A stretch of DNA of 57,102 bases from Rhodovulum steppense (GTDB lineage: Bacteria > Pseudomonadota > Alphaproteobacteria > Rhodobacterales > Rhodobacteraceae). Positions 9,937 to 20,325 of the stretch are shown piece after piece; position 1 is the stretch's first letter, and each line of letters starts with the position of its first letter. The DNA lies in assembly GCF_004339675.1 (NCBI RefSeq), contig NZ_SLVM01000021.1:1-57102 (forward strand), given 5' to 3'. The notes under the pieces were generated by a model, which saw only the letters and a program-made list of their open reading frames with translations, made no database searches and was not told the origin of the DNA. Position numbers and translations under genes: made by a program.

Positions 9937-11089
9937 GGACTGGCAGGCAGGCGGCTTCGGGCTGTATGTCCACTGGCCGTTCTGCCTGTCGAAATGCCCC
10001 TATTGCGACTTCAACTCCCATGTCGCGGCCAGCATCGACATGGACGCATGGCAGCGCGCCTACCTGTCCGAGATCCGCCGCATCGGCGCAGAAACCGGCC
10101 CGCGCACGCTGAACAGCGTCTTTTTCGGCGGCGGAACGCCCAGCCTGATGGCGCCCGATCTGGTGGCCGCGATCCTGGACACCGTGCGCGCGATCTGGCC
10201 CTGCGCGAACGACATGGAAGTGACGCTGGAGGCCAATCCCGGCTCGGTCGAGGCGGGCCGGTTCGCCGGGTATCGCGATGCGGGCGTGAGCCGGGTATCG
10301 CTGGGCGTGCAGGCGCTGAACGATGCCGACCTGCACCGCCTGGGTCGGTTGCACTCCGCCGCCGAGGCGCGCGCCGCCTTCGACATCGCGCGCAACACGT
10401 TCGAGCGGGTCAGTTTCGACCTGATCTATGCAAGGCAGGACCAATTGCTTGCCGATTGGCAGGCGGAACTTGGTCAGGCGCTGGCGATGGCCGTCGATCA
10501 CCTGTCGCTTTATCAACTGACCATCGAGCCCGGGACAGCCTTTGGCGACCGCCATGCGCGGGGCGGATTGCGCGGCCTGCCGGATGACGACCGCGCTGCC
10601 GACATGTATCTGGCAACGCAAGAGATCTGCGCCGCCGCCGGGATGCCCGCCTATGAAGTGTCGAACCACGCCCGCCCCGGGGCGGAGTCGCGGCACAACC
10701 TGATCTATTGGCGCTATGGCGATTATGCAGGTATCGGCCCCGGTGCGCACGGGCGGCTGACGCTGGGCGGGCGGCGCCTTGCAACGGAAACGCCGCTTTC
10801 CCCCGCGGACTGGCTGGCGCGGGTTGCCCGCGACGGGAATGGCGAGGTGCCTAGGGCCGCGCTTTCCCCGCAGGAACAGGCGACCGAATACCTCATGATG
10901 GGGATGCGGCTGACCGCAGGGCTATCCCTTATGCGGTATCAGCGCCTTGCCGGGCAGCCGTTGGACGCCAGCCGGATCGCAGGGCTTGAGGGCCTGGGCC
11001 TGATTCGATGCGAGGGCGACCGCCTGCAGACCACCGATGCCGGGCGCGCGGTGCTGAACGCGGTGATCCGCGAGCTTCTGCCGGACTGA
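9926..11089 (+). CDS. hemW: Radical SAM heme chaperone HemW
   Basis: Radical-SAM protein of the HemN-like HemW group, thought to bind heme and deliver it to membrane enzymes rather than act as coproporphyrinogen oxidase. About 387 residues. The 4Fe-4S motif CLSKCPYC (CxxxCxxC) is near residue 27, preceded by GLYVHWPF, and followed by FFGGGTPS and EANPGS for SAM binding. The HNLIYWRYGDYAGIGPGAHG block is typical. The start is a TTG at 9926 overlapping rdgB; no closer ATG gives the conserved N-terminus, so this start is moderately sure. Confidence 0.93.
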   Translation: MAAEDWQAGGFGLYVHWPFCLSKCPYCDFNSHVAASIDMDAWQRAYLSEIRRIGAETGPRTLNSVFFGGGTPSLMAPDLVAAILDTVRAIWPCANDMEVTLEANPGSVEAGRFAGYRDAGVSRVSLGVQALNDADLHRLGRLHSAAEARAAFDIARNTFERVSFDLIYARQDQLLADWQAELGQALAMAVDHLSLYQLTIEPGTAFGDRHARGGLRGLPDDDRAADMYLATQEICAAAGMPAYEVSNHARPGAESRHNLIYWRYGDYAGIGPGAHGRLTLGGRRLATETPLSPADWLARVARDGNGEVPRAALSPQEQATEYLMMGMRLTAGLSLMRYQRLAGQPLDASRIAGLEGLGLIRCEGDRLQTTDAGRAVLNAVIRELLPD

Positions 11090-11095
11090 CCTGCC

Positions 11096-12010
11096 CTAGC
11101 TGAAATCGCTGCCGCGCGCCGAACTCAGCGCCCCGCAAAGCCGGTCCAGATCGTCGAGATTGCGATAGCCGATCACCAAGCGCCCCGAGCCGTCGGCGGA
11201 ATGCTCGATCGAAACCTTCATCCCCAGATTGGCCGACAGATCCTGTTCCAACGCGCGGGTATCGGCATCCTTTTCCGCCGCGCCACCCGACTTGCGCGGC
11301 GCAGCGCGCGGTTCCGTCGCGCGTTTCGCCAGCTTCTCGGTCTCGCGCACCGACATCGCGCCGGCGATCACCTCGCGCGCCATCCGCGCCGGATCCTCGG
11401 TCGTGATCAGCGCGCGCGCATGACCCGCGCTCAACCGACCCTGCCGCACATGGTCCAGCACCTCGTCGGGCAGATGCAACAATCGCAACAGGTTGGCGAT
11501 ATGGCTGCGGCTCTTGCCCAATGCCTCGGCCACCTTGTCCTGGGTGTGGCCGAACCGGTCCATCAACTGCCGGTATCCCATCGCCTCTTCGACGGCGTTC
11601 AGATCGGCGCGCTGGATGTTCTCGATGATCGCGATTTCCAGCACCTCGATATCGTCGAGGTCGCGCACGATCACCGGAACCTCATGCGTCTGCGCCATCT
11701 GGCAGGCCCGCCAGCGCCGTTCGCCCGCCACGATCTCGAATCGCCCCTCGGTCCGCTTGCTGGGGCGGACGATGAGGGGCTGAATTACCCCCTTCTCTCG
11801 AATCGAGGCGGCGAGCTCCTGCAACGCCTCGTCCGAGAATTGCCGCCGCGGCTGATCGGGATTCGGTTCCAGCAGGTCGAGCGTCACGATCTGGTCGGGC
11901 TTGCCGCGCGGCGCCTCGCCCCGCTCCGGCACGGGGTCGATCTGCACATCCGCCATCAGCGCCGACAGACCCCGGCCGAGGCCCCGCTTGCCCGTGTTCT
12001 TCAGGGTCAT
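11096..12010 (-). CDS. parB: Chromosome partitioning protein ParB
   Basis: DNA-binding CTP-switch protein that loads on parS and spreads to organise the origin region. About 304 residues. N-terminal RGLGRGLSALMAD is the usual ParA-stimulating tail. GERRWRACQMA is the CTP-binding ParB/Srx motif, ENIQRADLNAVEEA follows, and LGKSRSHIANLLRLL is the helix-turn-helix for parS. A C-terminal dimerisation segment contains VSIEHSADGSGRLVI. The ATG at 12010 is preferred to a TTG two codons upstream because GGGAG lies eight bases before it. It follows parA by 16 bases and has two perfect parS sites upstream in the same operon. Confidence 0.97.
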   Translation of the reverse strand: MTLKNTGKRGLGRGLSALMADVQIDPVPERGEAPRGKPDQIVTLDLLEPNPDQPRRQFSDEALQELAASIREKGVIQPLIVRPSKRTEGRFEIVAGERRWRACQMAQTHEVPVIVRDLDDIEVLEIAIIENIQRADLNAVEEAMGYRQLMDRFGHTQDKVAEALGKSRSHIANLLRLLHLPDEVLDHVRQGRLSAGHARALITTEDPARMAREVIAGAMSVRETEKLAKRATEPRAAPRKSGGAAEKDADTRALEQDLSANLGMKVSIEHSADGSGRLVIGYRNLDDLDRLCGALSSARGSDFS

Positions 12011-12026
12011 CGGCAATCTCCCAACA

Positions 12027-12836
12027 TCATGCGGTTACGGCTGGTTTAAACCCCAATATCTCGCGTGCCAAGGCCCGGTAAGCCTGCGCGCCCTTGGACA
12101 TGGGATCGTAGCTCAACACCGGCATGGAAAAAGACGGCGCCTCACTCACCCGCACGTTCCGCGGAATCACGGTCTGGAACACCAGATCGCCCAGATAGGC
12201 CCGCGCGTCATTCTCGACCTGCTGGGACAGGTTGTTACGACGGTCGGTCATTGTCATCACGACCCCCTCGATTCGCAGCGAGGGATTCGCGGTCTGGCGC
12301 AGCTCGCGAATCGTCAACATGAGTTGCGACAGCCCCTCGAGCGCGAAGAACTCGCTTTGCAGCGGCACCAGAACCGAATGCGCGGCAACCATCGCGTTGA
12401 CGGTCAGCAGGTTCAGCGAGGGCGGACAGTCGATCAGCACGAAATCCAGCCCAAAGGCGTCGATTGCGGGCTGGCGCAGCGCGTCATGCAGCAGGAAACT
12501 GCGCTTTTCATTCGCGACCATCTCGATATCGGCCGAACTGAGATCGGTGGTTCCGGGCGCGATCAACAGGCCGTCGATCTCGGTCTTCACCACGATCTGA
12601 TCCAGCGGTGCCTCTTCCAGCAGCAGGTCATAGGTGGTGCGCGTCCGCTGTCCGGCCTCGATCCCCAGCCCGGTCGAGGCGTTGCCCTGCGGGTCGATAT
12701 CGACGACCAGCACCTTGCGCCCCTCTTCGACCAGCGCAGCGGCCAGGTTGATCGCGGTCGTGGTCTTGCCGACGCCGCCCTTCTGGTTGGCCACGGCAAT
12801 GATCTTCGGGCCTTTGGGACGCGTCGGATCAGACAC
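12027..12836 (-). CDS. parA: Chromosome partitioning ATPase ParA
   Basis: Deviant Walker-type ATPase that binds nucleoid DNA and pulls ParB-parS complexes apart. About 269 residues. The deviant Walker A motif [17 protein letters not shown] is near residue 19, followed by [12 protein letters not shown], the Walker B region [13 protein letters not shown], and the C-terminal [13 protein letters not shown] block. It begins with GTG at 12836 and overlaps the end of rsmG by 8 bp, so the gene is translationally coupled within the mnmE-mnmG-rsmG-parA-parB operon typical of alphaproteobacterial origin regions. Confidence 0.97.
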   Translation of the reverse strand: MSDPTRPKGPKIIAVANQKGGVGKTTTAINLAAALVEEGRKVLVVDIDPQGNASTGLGIEAGQRTRTTYDLLLEEAPLDQIVVKTEIDGLLIAPGTTDLSSADIEMVANEKRSFLLHDALRQPAIDAFGLDFVLIDCPPSLNLLTVNAMVAAHSVLVPLQSEFFALEGLSQLMLTIRELRQTANPSLRIEGVVMTMTDRRNNLSQQVENDARAYLGDLVFQTVIPRNVRVSEAPSFSMPVLSYDPMSKGAQAYRALAREILGFKPAVTA

Positions 12837-13449
12837 GGGCGATGCCTCCGATTTTCAGGATGACGGCCTGGGAGTCGGTCGTGCTGGGGATCTTCTGAAC
12901 GTCGAACTGCCAGGATGCAAGCGCGTCGTCCAGTTCTTCTTCATGGCGCGCGCCCTTGGGGAAAAGCGCGATGCCGCCATGCGCCAGATGCCGGTCGGCA
13001 AAGTCCAGAAGCTGGTTCAGCGGCGCCAGGGCGCGTGCCGAGACCACGTCCGCCTGTCGCGATGGCACGGTCTCGATCCGGCTTGCGAAAACGGTCACAT
13101 TATCAAGGCCAAGCTCCTGCGCCGCTGTCCGCAGGAACACGGCTTTGCGCTGATCGCTTTCGATCAGGTCAACCGCCAGATCCGGCGCGCCTTCGGCGGC
13201 CAGGATCGCGATGACCAGGCCGGGAAAGCCGCCGCCGCTGCCCAGGTCGGTCCAGCGTCGCGCGCCATTCGGCAAATGGCTGAAAAGCTGCGCGGAATCA
13301 ACGATATGTCGGCTTTCCAGAACGTCGAGCGTCGCGCGCGAAACCAGGTTGATTGCCGGGTTCCACTTCCGCAGCAGAGCAGCAAGGTGGTCAAGCCGGT
13401 CCGATGTTTCACGTGAAACATCGGAAATTCCCCCGGGCGACGCCGTCAT
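12829..13449 (-). CDS. rsmG: 16S rRNA (guanine-527-N7)-methyltransferase RsmG
   Basis: SAM-dependent methyltransferase (GidB) modifying G527 of 16S rRNA; loss gives low-level streptomycin resistance in other bacteria. The 206 residues include NLVSRAT, the SAM-binding [12 protein letters not shown], the acidic [12 protein letters not shown] and the ARALAPL block. A perfect parS site is embedded at codons encoding DVSRET near the N-terminus. The ATG overlaps the mnmG stop by 4 bp, and the 3' end overlaps parA by 8 bp. Confidence 0.96.
   Translation of the reverse strand: MTASPGGISDVSRETSDRLDHLAALLRKWNPAINLVSRATLDVLESRHIVDSAQLFSHLPNGARRWTDLGSGGGFPGLVIAILAAEGAPDLAVDLIESDQRKAVFLRTAAQELGLDNVTVFASRIETVPSRQADVVSARALAPLNQLLDFADRHLAHGGIALFPKGARHEEELDDALASWQFDVQKIPSTTDSQAVILKIGGIARV
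13405..13420. promoter_or_regulatory. parS site 1 (ParB-binding), inside rsmG
   Basis: The 16-bp palindrome TGTTTCACGTGAAACA matches the canonical bacterial parS consensus exactly. It lies inside the rsmG reading frame, where it encodes part of DVSRET. It is within about 1.4 kb of parB and about 5 kb from the proposed oriC. Confidence 0.93.
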
Positions 13450-15320
13450 GCCGAGCGCTGCTCGATCTGCCGCAACCGGGCAAGGATCAGCGTCAGGGCG
13501 GCCGGTGTCATCCCCTCGAGTCGCGCCGCCTGCGCCAGGGTTTCCGGTCGGGCCGCCATCAACTTGCCCTTCAACTCGTTCGACAGCCCGTCAATGCGGT
13601 CATAAGGGAAATCATTCGGCAAGGCATGCGCCTCGTCGCGCCGCATCGCCTGCACGTCCTGTTCCTGACGGCGGATGTAATTCGCATAAAGCGCGTCCCG
13701 CTCCAACTGGGCCGCAACCTCTGCATCAACCGCTGCAAGGGATGGGTCCAGCGTCAGGAGATCCGCAAAGCGGACGTCAGGAAAGGCCAGCAGGTCGAAA
13801 CCGCTGCGCCGGTTTCCATCGGCGTTCACCCTGATTCCGGCCGCCGATATCTCGCGCGGCGTGAGCGACATGGCGTCCAATTGTCCCCGCGCCCGCGCCA
13901 TCCGCTCCATCTTGTCAGCAAAGACCTGCGCGCGCTCTGCCCCGATGCATCCCAGTTCCAGACCCAGCGGAGTCAGCCGCTGATCGGCATTGTCGGCCCG
14001 CAAGGACAGCCGGAACTCGGCCCGCGAGGTGAACATCCGGTAGGGTTCGCTGACGCCGCGGATCACGAGATCGTCGATCATCACGCCGATATAGCTGCTT
14101 GTCCGGGTGAATTGCGCCGGACCCTCGCTCCGCACATGGCGCGCAGCATTCAGCCCGGCAACCAGCCCCTGCGCCGCGGCCTCTTCATAGCCCGTGGTGC
14201 CGTTGATCTGCCCGGCAAGATACAGCCCCGGCACGTCGCGCAATTCCAGCGTGCTGCGCAGCGCGCGGGGATCGACATAATCATACTCGATCGCGTAGCC
14301 GGGTTGCAGGATCACCGCGTTCTCAAGCCCAGCAATGGAGCGGACATAGGCCTGCTGCACCTCTTCGGGGAGCGAGGTCGAAATGCCGTTGGGATAGACG
14401 GTCGGATCGTCCAGCCCCTCGGGTTCGAGGAAGATCTGATGCGATTCCTTGTCGGCGAACCGCACGATCTTGTCCTCGATCGAGGGGCAATAGCGCGGCC
14501 CGACCCCTTCGATATGCCCCCCATACATCGCCGAGCGCGACAGGTTCTGGCGGATGATCTCATGCGTTTGCGCATTGGTGTGGGTGATACCGCAGGAGAC
14601 TTGCGGCAGGTGCAGCCCTTTGGAAAGAAAGGAGAAAAGCACCGGCTCTTGGTCGCCGGGCTGACCCTCCAGACGATCCCAGTCAATCGTGCGGCCATCC
14701 AGGCGCGGCGGCGTGCCCGTCTTGAGCCGACCCAGCGGCAGGCCGAAACTGTCGATCCTTTCGGCCAATGGCACGGATGGACGGTCGCCCATCCGACCGC
14801 CCGGGAACTGCCGGTCGCCGATATGGATAACCCCGCGCAGGAAGGTGCCTGTGGTCAGCACCACCGCGCCCGCGGCGATCTCGGCCCCATCCGCCAGCCG
14901 GAGCCCGACGATCCGCTCGGCGGCTTCGATCAGGTCCGCAACCTCCGCCTCGAGGATCGTCAGGTTCGGCACGGCGGACAGCGCCGCCTGAACGGCCTCG
15001 CGATAGGCCCGTCGGTCGGCCTGGGCGCGTGGCCCCTGCACGGCCGGCCCCTTGCGGCGGTTCAACAGACGGAACTGGATGCCCGCGCGATCCGCGGCCT
15101 GTCCCATGATTCCATCCAGCGCATCGACCTCACGCACCAGATGGCCCTTGCCCAGCCCGCCGATGGCCGGATTGCAGGACATCACGCCAATCGCGTCGCG
15201 GCGCAGCGTGATCAGCGCGACCCGGACGCCAAGGCGCGCGGCGGCATGGGCGGCCTCGGCCCCGGCATGACCGCCCCCCACGACAACGACATCGAAGTCG
15301 CGATGTTTCACGTGAAACAC
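13446..15320 (-). CDS. mnmG: tRNA uridine-5-carboxymethylaminomethyl modification enzyme MnmG (GidA)
   Basis: FAD-dependent partner of MnmE that modifies wobble U34 in tRNAs reading split codon boxes. About 624 residues. The FAD-binding [13 protein letters not shown] is near residue 11; [14 protein letters not shown] and the C-terminal [14 protein letters not shown] are typical. The start is GTG at 15320, four bases after the mnmE stop, or GTG at 15311, which has a better-spaced GAGGA. A parS site covers both candidate starts and encodes FHVKH. It overlaps rsmG by 4 bp. Confidence 0.96.
   Translation of the reverse strand: MFHVKHRDFDVVVVGGGHAGAEAAHAAARLGVRVALITLRRDAIGVMSCNPAIGGLGKGHLVREVDALDGIMGQAADRAGIQFRLLNRRKGPAVQGPRAQADRRAYREAVQAALSAVPNLTILEAEVADLIEAAERIVGLRLADGAEIAAGAVVLTTGTFLRGVIHIGDRQFPGGRMGDRPSVPLAERIDSFGLPLGRLKTGTPPRLDGRTIDWDRLEGQPGDQEPVLFSFLSKGLHLPQVSCGITHTNAQTHEIIRQNLSRSAMYGGHIEGVGPRYCPSIEDKIVRFADKESHQIFLEPEGLDDPTVYPNGISTSLPEEVQQAYVRSIAGLENAVILQPGYAIEYDYVDPRALRSTLELRDVPGLYLAGQINGTTGYEEAAAQGLVAGLNAARHVRSEGPAQFTRTSSYIGVMIDDLVIRGVSEPYRMFTSRAEFRLSLRADNADQRLTPLGLELGCIGAERAQVFADKMERMARARGQLDAMSLTPREISAAGIRVNADGNRRSGFDLLAFPDVRFADLLTLDPSLAAVDAEVAAQLERDALYANYIRRQEQDVQAMRRDEAHALPNDFPYDRIDGLSNELKGKLMAARPETLAQAARLEGMTPAALTLILARLRQIEQRSA
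15304..15319. promoter_or_regulatory. parS site 2 (ParB-binding), at the start of mnmG
   Basis: A second perfect copy of the TGTTTCACGTGAAACA palindrome, 1.9 kb from the first. It overlaps the translation start of mnmG and is read in a different frame from site 1: here it encodes FHVKH, in rsmG it encodes VSRET. ParB bound here could also hinder transcription through the operon that makes ParB; that is inference. Confidence 0.93.
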
Positions 15321-15323
15321 TCC

Positions 15324-16613
15324 TCACTTCCCAAGGCAGAACCGCGCGAAGATCTCGTCCAGCACCTGCTCCACATCGACACGGCCAACAAGGGAATCAA
15401 GAGCACGAATTGCACGGTGCAGATCCTCGGCGGCCAGTTCCGCCGCGTCCATTCCCAGCGATAGCCGATTCTGCGCCTCGGCAATAGATTCGCCTGCGCG
15501 AAGCATCGCCATACGATGCCGCTCCCGCGTGGCGGTTTCGGCACGGGCCGCGCGGGTTTCGAGGAATGCGGTGATCCGCGCAACCAGATCGCCAACGCCC
15601 TGACCCGTCTTGCCGGACACCGCGAATTGCCCATCCCTGACAAGATCCGCCTTGCCCCGCACGACGATATCCTCGGGCGCCGGGTCCAACCCCTCGATGC
15701 GCCCGGCCTCGTCCAGGAGGAAGACGCGCAGATCGGCACTCCGCGCCCGCGCAATCGCACGTTCGATGCCAATCGTCTCGACCGCGTCGGCACTGTCGCG
15801 CAACCCGGCCGTGTCGAGGATCGTCACGGGCAGGCCATTCAGGTCCATCCGAACCTCGATCACATCCCGCGTCGTTCCCGCATGTTCCGACGTGATCGCC
15901 GCCTCGCGTCTGGCCAGATGGTTTAAAAGCGTCGATTTTCCGGCGTTCGGGGGACCGACGATAGCAACCTCGAACCCCTCGCGGATGCGCTCGGCCGCCG
16001 CGACCCCAGCAATTTCGGCGTCCAGCGATCTGGCGACGCCTTGCAAGAGACCCGCCACTTCGGGCGTCACATCGACGGGCACATCCTCGTCGGCGAAGTC
16101 GATCACCGCCTCGAGCAAGGCCGCGGCCCGGATCAGAGCGGACCGCCAACCCTCCGCCTTTTCACCCAACGCCCCGGACAGAACGCGCAAGGCCTGCCGC
16201 CGCTGCGCCTCTGTCTCGGCCTCCAGCAGATCGCCCAACCCTTCGACCTGGGCGAGGTCCAGAACCCCGTTCTCCAGCGCGCGGCGGGTGAATTCGCCGG
16301 GCTCGGCCATGCGCAGGCCATCCATTTCGCCCAATGTCCGCAACAGCGCGGTCACGGTCGCCGGGCTGCCATGGCAATGCAGTTCGACCACGTCTTCGCC
16401 GGTGAAACTGGCCCCCTCTTCGAAACGAAGGACCAGCGCGCTATCCAGAACGTCGCCCTGCGAATCGACCAATCGGCGCAGCCCGGCCCGCCGTGCGGAC
16501 GGCAGATCTCCCGCCAGCGCCCGCGCCGCGGTCAATGCCTGCGGACCGGAAATGCGTATAACGGCCACGCCGGCCTTTCCGCGCGCCGTCGCCAGGGCGA
16601 AGATCGTGTCCAT
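15324..16613 (-). CDS. mnmE: tRNA modification GTPase MnmE
   Basis: GTPase that works with MnmG on U34 of tRNA. About 429 residues. N-terminal [24 protein letters not shown] is the formyl-tetrahydrofolate-binding domain. The G domain has G1 [12 protein letters not shown] near residue 217, the TTRDVIE switch and DTAGLRDS. The C-terminus ends FCLGK, carrying the conserved CxGK Cys. It is the first gene of the mnmE-mnmG-rsmG-parA-parB run, four bases before mnmG, and 22 bp downstream of rho. Confidence 0.97.
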   Translation of the reverse strand: MDTIFALATARGKAGVAVIRISGPQALTAARALAGDLPSARRAGLRRLVDSQGDVLDSALVLRFEEGASFTGEDVVELHCHGSPATVTALLRTLGEMDGLRMAEPGEFTRRALENGVLDLAQVEGLGDLLEAETEAQRRQALRVLSGALGEKAEGWRSALIRAAALLEAVIDFADEDVPVDVTPEVAGLLQGVARSLDAEIAGVAAAERIREGFEVAIVGPPNAGKSTLLNHLARREAAITSEHAGTTRDVIEVRMDLNGLPVTILDTAGLRDSADAVETIGIERAIARARSADLRVFLLDEAGRIEGLDPAPEDIVVRGKADLVRDGQFAVSGKTGQGVGDLVARITAFLETRAARAETATRERHRMAMLRAGESIAEAQNRLSLGMDAAELAAEDLHRAIRALDSLVGRVDVEQVLDEIFARFCLGK

Positions 16614-16635
16614 TGTTCACCTCCGGGCGCCGCCC

Positions 16636-17907
<1,272 letters not shown>

Positions 17908-18022
17908 GGGAATATCGCGACAGGGGCACCCGGAGGCGCGGCTTGCGGAAAAGGGGAATGCGCGTGGCCGGACGGCCCGCTGACCGACGTCAATAGAACC
18001 CGGACCGGCCCGAGTCAATCTT

Positions 18023-18472
18023 TCAGAATTTCAGGACCACCGCGAAGACGATCACGAGCATCAGAAGCGTCGGCACCTCGTTCATCATCCGGTAGCTGCG
18101 CCCGGTGCGCGTGTTGGTGCCCGCAAGGAATTCCTTGCGCCGCAGGCCCAGCCACATGTGGAACCAGGTCATCCCGATCACCGCCGCGCCCTTGGCATAG
18201 GGCCAGACCGATCCCCAGTCGACGATCCCCGGCGTGAAGACCAGCGCAAGACCGAAGACCCAGACCAGGATGATCGAGGGATTCATGATGTAGCGGTAGA
18301 GCTTCATCTCCATGACCTTGAAAACCTCGTCGGTCTCGCTGCCCACGGCTGCGCGTTCGACGTGATAGACGAAGATCCGTGGCAGGTAGAAAAGGCCGGC
18401 CATCCAGGTCAGCACCACGATGATGTGCAGCGACTTGGTCCAGGGATAGTAGGACGCCAGGAACTCGGCCAT
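18023..18472 (-). CDS. hemJ: Protoporphyrinogen oxidase HemJ
   Basis: Membrane enzyme that oxidises protoporphyrinogen IX to protoporphyrin IX, the penultimate step of heme (and bacteriochlorophyll) synthesis, replacing HemG or HemY oxidases. 149 residues with about four membrane helices. The conserved first helix contains [20 protein letters not shown] with its His, and [13 protein letters not shown] and the [12 protein letters not shown] segment with the conserved Asn-Glu-Pro follow. It is transcribed away from the proposed origin, ahead of rho. Confidence 0.94.
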   Translation of the reverse strand: MAEFLASYYPWTKSLHIIVVLTWMAGLFYLPRIFVYHVERAAVGSETDEVFKVMEMKLYRYIMNPSIILVWVFGLALVFTPGIVDWGSVWPYAKGAAVIGMTWFHMWLGLRRKEFLAGTNTRTGRSYRMMNEVPTLLMLVIVFAVVLKF

Positions 18473-18647
18473 TCTCTCACTCCAGCGCAGGATCCGATCG
18501 CGCCCCTTCTAAGGGAATAAGGAAAGAAAAGAAAAGATGATGTTTTTGTAGGGGCTGTGGGTTCTGGGGATTACCGATCCCTCCCCGACTCTGTCCACAG
18601 GGACACGGATGTTGAAAAGCGTGTTGGTATCTTCGGGACATCGGGGA

Positions 18648-18693
18648 AACATGATAAAAATCAATATTTAACAATACTTTAGATATAGTTAAT
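18648..18693. other. Candidate DNA unwinding element of oriC
   Basis: Nearly all A/T over about 45 bp in a genome where intergenic DNA is GC-rich. It includes TTAACAATACTTTAG (18668-18682), a 7/8 match to the CtrA site TTAA-N7-TTAA. The easily melted block lies between the left and right candidate DnaA boxes, as expected for an unwinding element. Confidence 0.6.
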
Positions 18694-18873
18694 CCGATAC
18701 GGATCTGTGGATGTCGGGGGATTGTTCCGGTCGGGGCGAGTCCCTCACAGGACCGGGATGCGACGATCCACCGTGGATCGACAGGGCCCTTGGCTTGACT
18801 TTTTCCCGACCGACCGGCACCTCGGAGGCTCTGGGGCGGCTTGTTCCACCACATGCGAAAACCGTTCCTACGA

Positions 18874-18882
18874 TTTTCCACA
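18874..18882 (+). promoter_or_regulatory. Perfect DnaA box
   Basis: TTTTCCACA matches TTWTNCACA at all nine positions, 13 bp before the maf start codon. It is the strongest single initiator site in the gap and may also influence maf transcription. Confidence 0.65.
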
Positions 18883-18895
18883 GGGTTCTACCGAG

Positions 18896-19495
18896 ATGTC
18901 CGAACGCGTGATCCTTGCTTCCGGCTCGCCGATCCGGCGACAGCTTCTCGAACGGGCAGGTCTGGTGTTCGAGGCGATGCCGCTTTCCGTCGACGAGGCC
19001 GCGATCCGCGAGGGTCTGGAGGCCGAGGGCGCCGCCCCCGCCGAGATCGCTGAGACGCTGGCAGCCTTCAAGGCCGAACGCGCCGCGGCCAAGGCACCCG
19101 AGGCGCTGGTGATCGGCTGCGATCAGGTTCTGGTCCATCGCGGCCGGGTCCTGGGCAAGCCCGCCTCGATGGATGAGGCGCGCGCGCAATTGCGGACCTT
19201 GCGTGGCGGCCCGCATGAATTGCTGTCAGCTATCGTCATCTATGACGACCTCAAGCCGCTCTGGCGCCATGTCGGCCGGGTCAAGCTGACCATGCGCCCC
19301 TTTTCGGACGCCTACCTGGAAGACTATCTCGACCGCAACTGGCATGGCGTGCGTGACGCAGTCGGCGCCTACAAGATCGAGGAAGAGGGGATCCGGCTGT
19401 TCTCGCGCATCGAAGGGGACTATTTCGACATCCTGGGGTTGCCCCTTCTGCCGCTTCTGACCTTTCTGACCACGCGCGGAGCGTTGATGGCATGA
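18896..19495 (+). CDS. maf: Maf-family nucleotide pyrophosphatase
   Basis: House-cleaning pyrophosphatase of the Maf/YhdE/YceF family acting on dTTP/UTP or modified nucleotides. About 199 residues. N-terminal ILASGSPIRRQLLERAG matches the family SxSPRRxxLL motif, with Ile replacing the usual Arg at one position. Catalytic Asp is in VIGCDQVLV, and GDYFDILGLPLLPL is near the C-terminus. The start at 18896 is chosen because it gives the family N-terminus; the upstream in-frame extension lies in oriC. It overlaps aroE by 4 bp as the first gene of maf-aroE-coaE-dnaQ. Confidence 0.92.
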   Translation: MSERVILASGSPIRRQLLERAGLVFEAMPLSVDEAAIREGLEAEGAAPAEIAETLAAFKAERAAAKAPEALVIGCDQVLVHRGRVLGKPASMDEARAQLRTLRGGPHELLSAIVIYDDLKPLWRHVGRVKLTMRPFSDAYLEDYLDRNWHGVRDAVGAYKIEEEGIRLFSRIEGDYFDILGLPLLPLLTFLTTRGALMA

Positions 19496-20325
19496 GTGAA
19501 AAGATACCGCTGGCCGGGCTGATCGGCTCTCCGGTTGACCATTCCAAGTCACCGCTGCTCCATCGGCACTGGCTGGAACGCTACGGGATCCGGGGCTATT
19601 ACATTCCCATGGATGTCGCGCAGGCCGACCTGAAGGAGGTTCTGGCCGCCCTGCCGCGCATGGGTTTCGTCGGGGTGAACGTGACCATCCCGCACAAGGA
19701 GACGATCCTGGGCCTTGCCGATCTGGTGTCCGACCGGGCGGCGCTGATCGGGGCGGCGAACACGCTGATCTTCCGCGCCGATGGCAAGGTGCATGCCGAC
19801 AATACCGACGGAATCGGCTTCATCGAGAACCTGCGCCAGGGCGCGCCGGGCTGGGATCCGGCGGCGGGGCCGGCCGCGATCCTCGGCGCTGGCGGGGCCG
19901 CACGGGCGGTCATCGCGGCGCTCTCCGAACAGGGCGTGCGCGAGATCCGCGTCAGCAACCGCACCAGATCCCGCGCCGAGGCTCTGCGCGCCGAGTTCGG
20001 TCCCAAGATCGTTGTCCATGACTGGGTGCAGGCCGCCGGAATGATCGAGGGCGCGGCGACCGTGGTGAACACCACCTCGCTGGGCATGGTGGGCAAGTCG
20101 GAGTTCCGCGTGCCGCTGGATGCGCTCAGCCCCGGCGCGGTGGTCTCGGACCTGGTCTACACGCCGCTCGAAACCACATTCCTCGCCGAGGCGCGGGCGC
20201 GGGGCTGCATCGCGGTGGACGGGCTGGGCATGTTGTTGCACCAGGCCGCGCCCGGTTTCGAACGCTGGTTCGGCCGTCGCCCCGAGGTGGACGCCGCCGC
20301 CCGCGCGGTGTTGCTGGCGGAATGA
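19492..20325 (+). CDS. aroE: Shikimate dehydrogenase AroE
   Basis: Reduces 3-dehydroshikimate to shikimate with NADPH in aromatic amino-acid synthesis. 277 residues. IGSPVDHSKSPLLHRHW binds substrate, NVTIPHKE carries the catalytic Lys, NTDGIGF the catalytic Asp, and GAGGAARA is the NADP loop, followed by NRT. The ATG overlaps the maf stop (ATGA), and the stop overlaps coaE in the same way, so the three genes are probably translationally coupled. Confidence 0.96.
   Translation: MSEKIPLAGLIGSPVDHSKSPLLHRHWLERYGIRGYYIPMDVAQADLKEVLAALPRMGFVGVNVTIPHKETILGLADLVSDRAALIGAANTLIFRADGKVHADNTDGIGFIENLRQGAPGWDPAAGPAAILGAGGAARAVIAALSEQGVREIRVSNRTRSRAEALRAEFGPKIVVHDWVQAAGMIEGAATVVNTTSLGMVGKSEFRVPLDALSPGAVVSDLVYTPLETTFLAEARARGCIAVDGLGMLLHQAAPGFERWFGRRPEVDAAARAVLLAE

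Larger units (their letters stand above)
18473..18895. other. Probable chromosomal replication origin (oriC)
   Basis: A 423-bp non-coding gap in otherwise tightly packed DNA. It contains an AT-rich block (18648-18693), a perfect DnaA box TTTTCCACA (18874-18882), two 7/9 boxes (CTGTCCACA at 18591-18599; ACATCCACA on the minus strand at 18706-18714), a purine-rich A/G stretch near 18518-18540, and an inverted repeat CGATCCA/TGGATCG (18764-18780). The flanking genes diverge. The parAB genes and two parS sites lie a few kb away, and rho-hemJ next to the origin is usual for the group. A GC-skew plot was not possible here. Confidence 0.8.

Noticed and set aside
13353-15464. 703-codon plus-strand open frame
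   Set aside because: Antisense to mnmG, with low-complexity Arg/Gly/His composition and no recognisable motif. Its length only reflects the scarcity of stop codons in GC-rich DNA.
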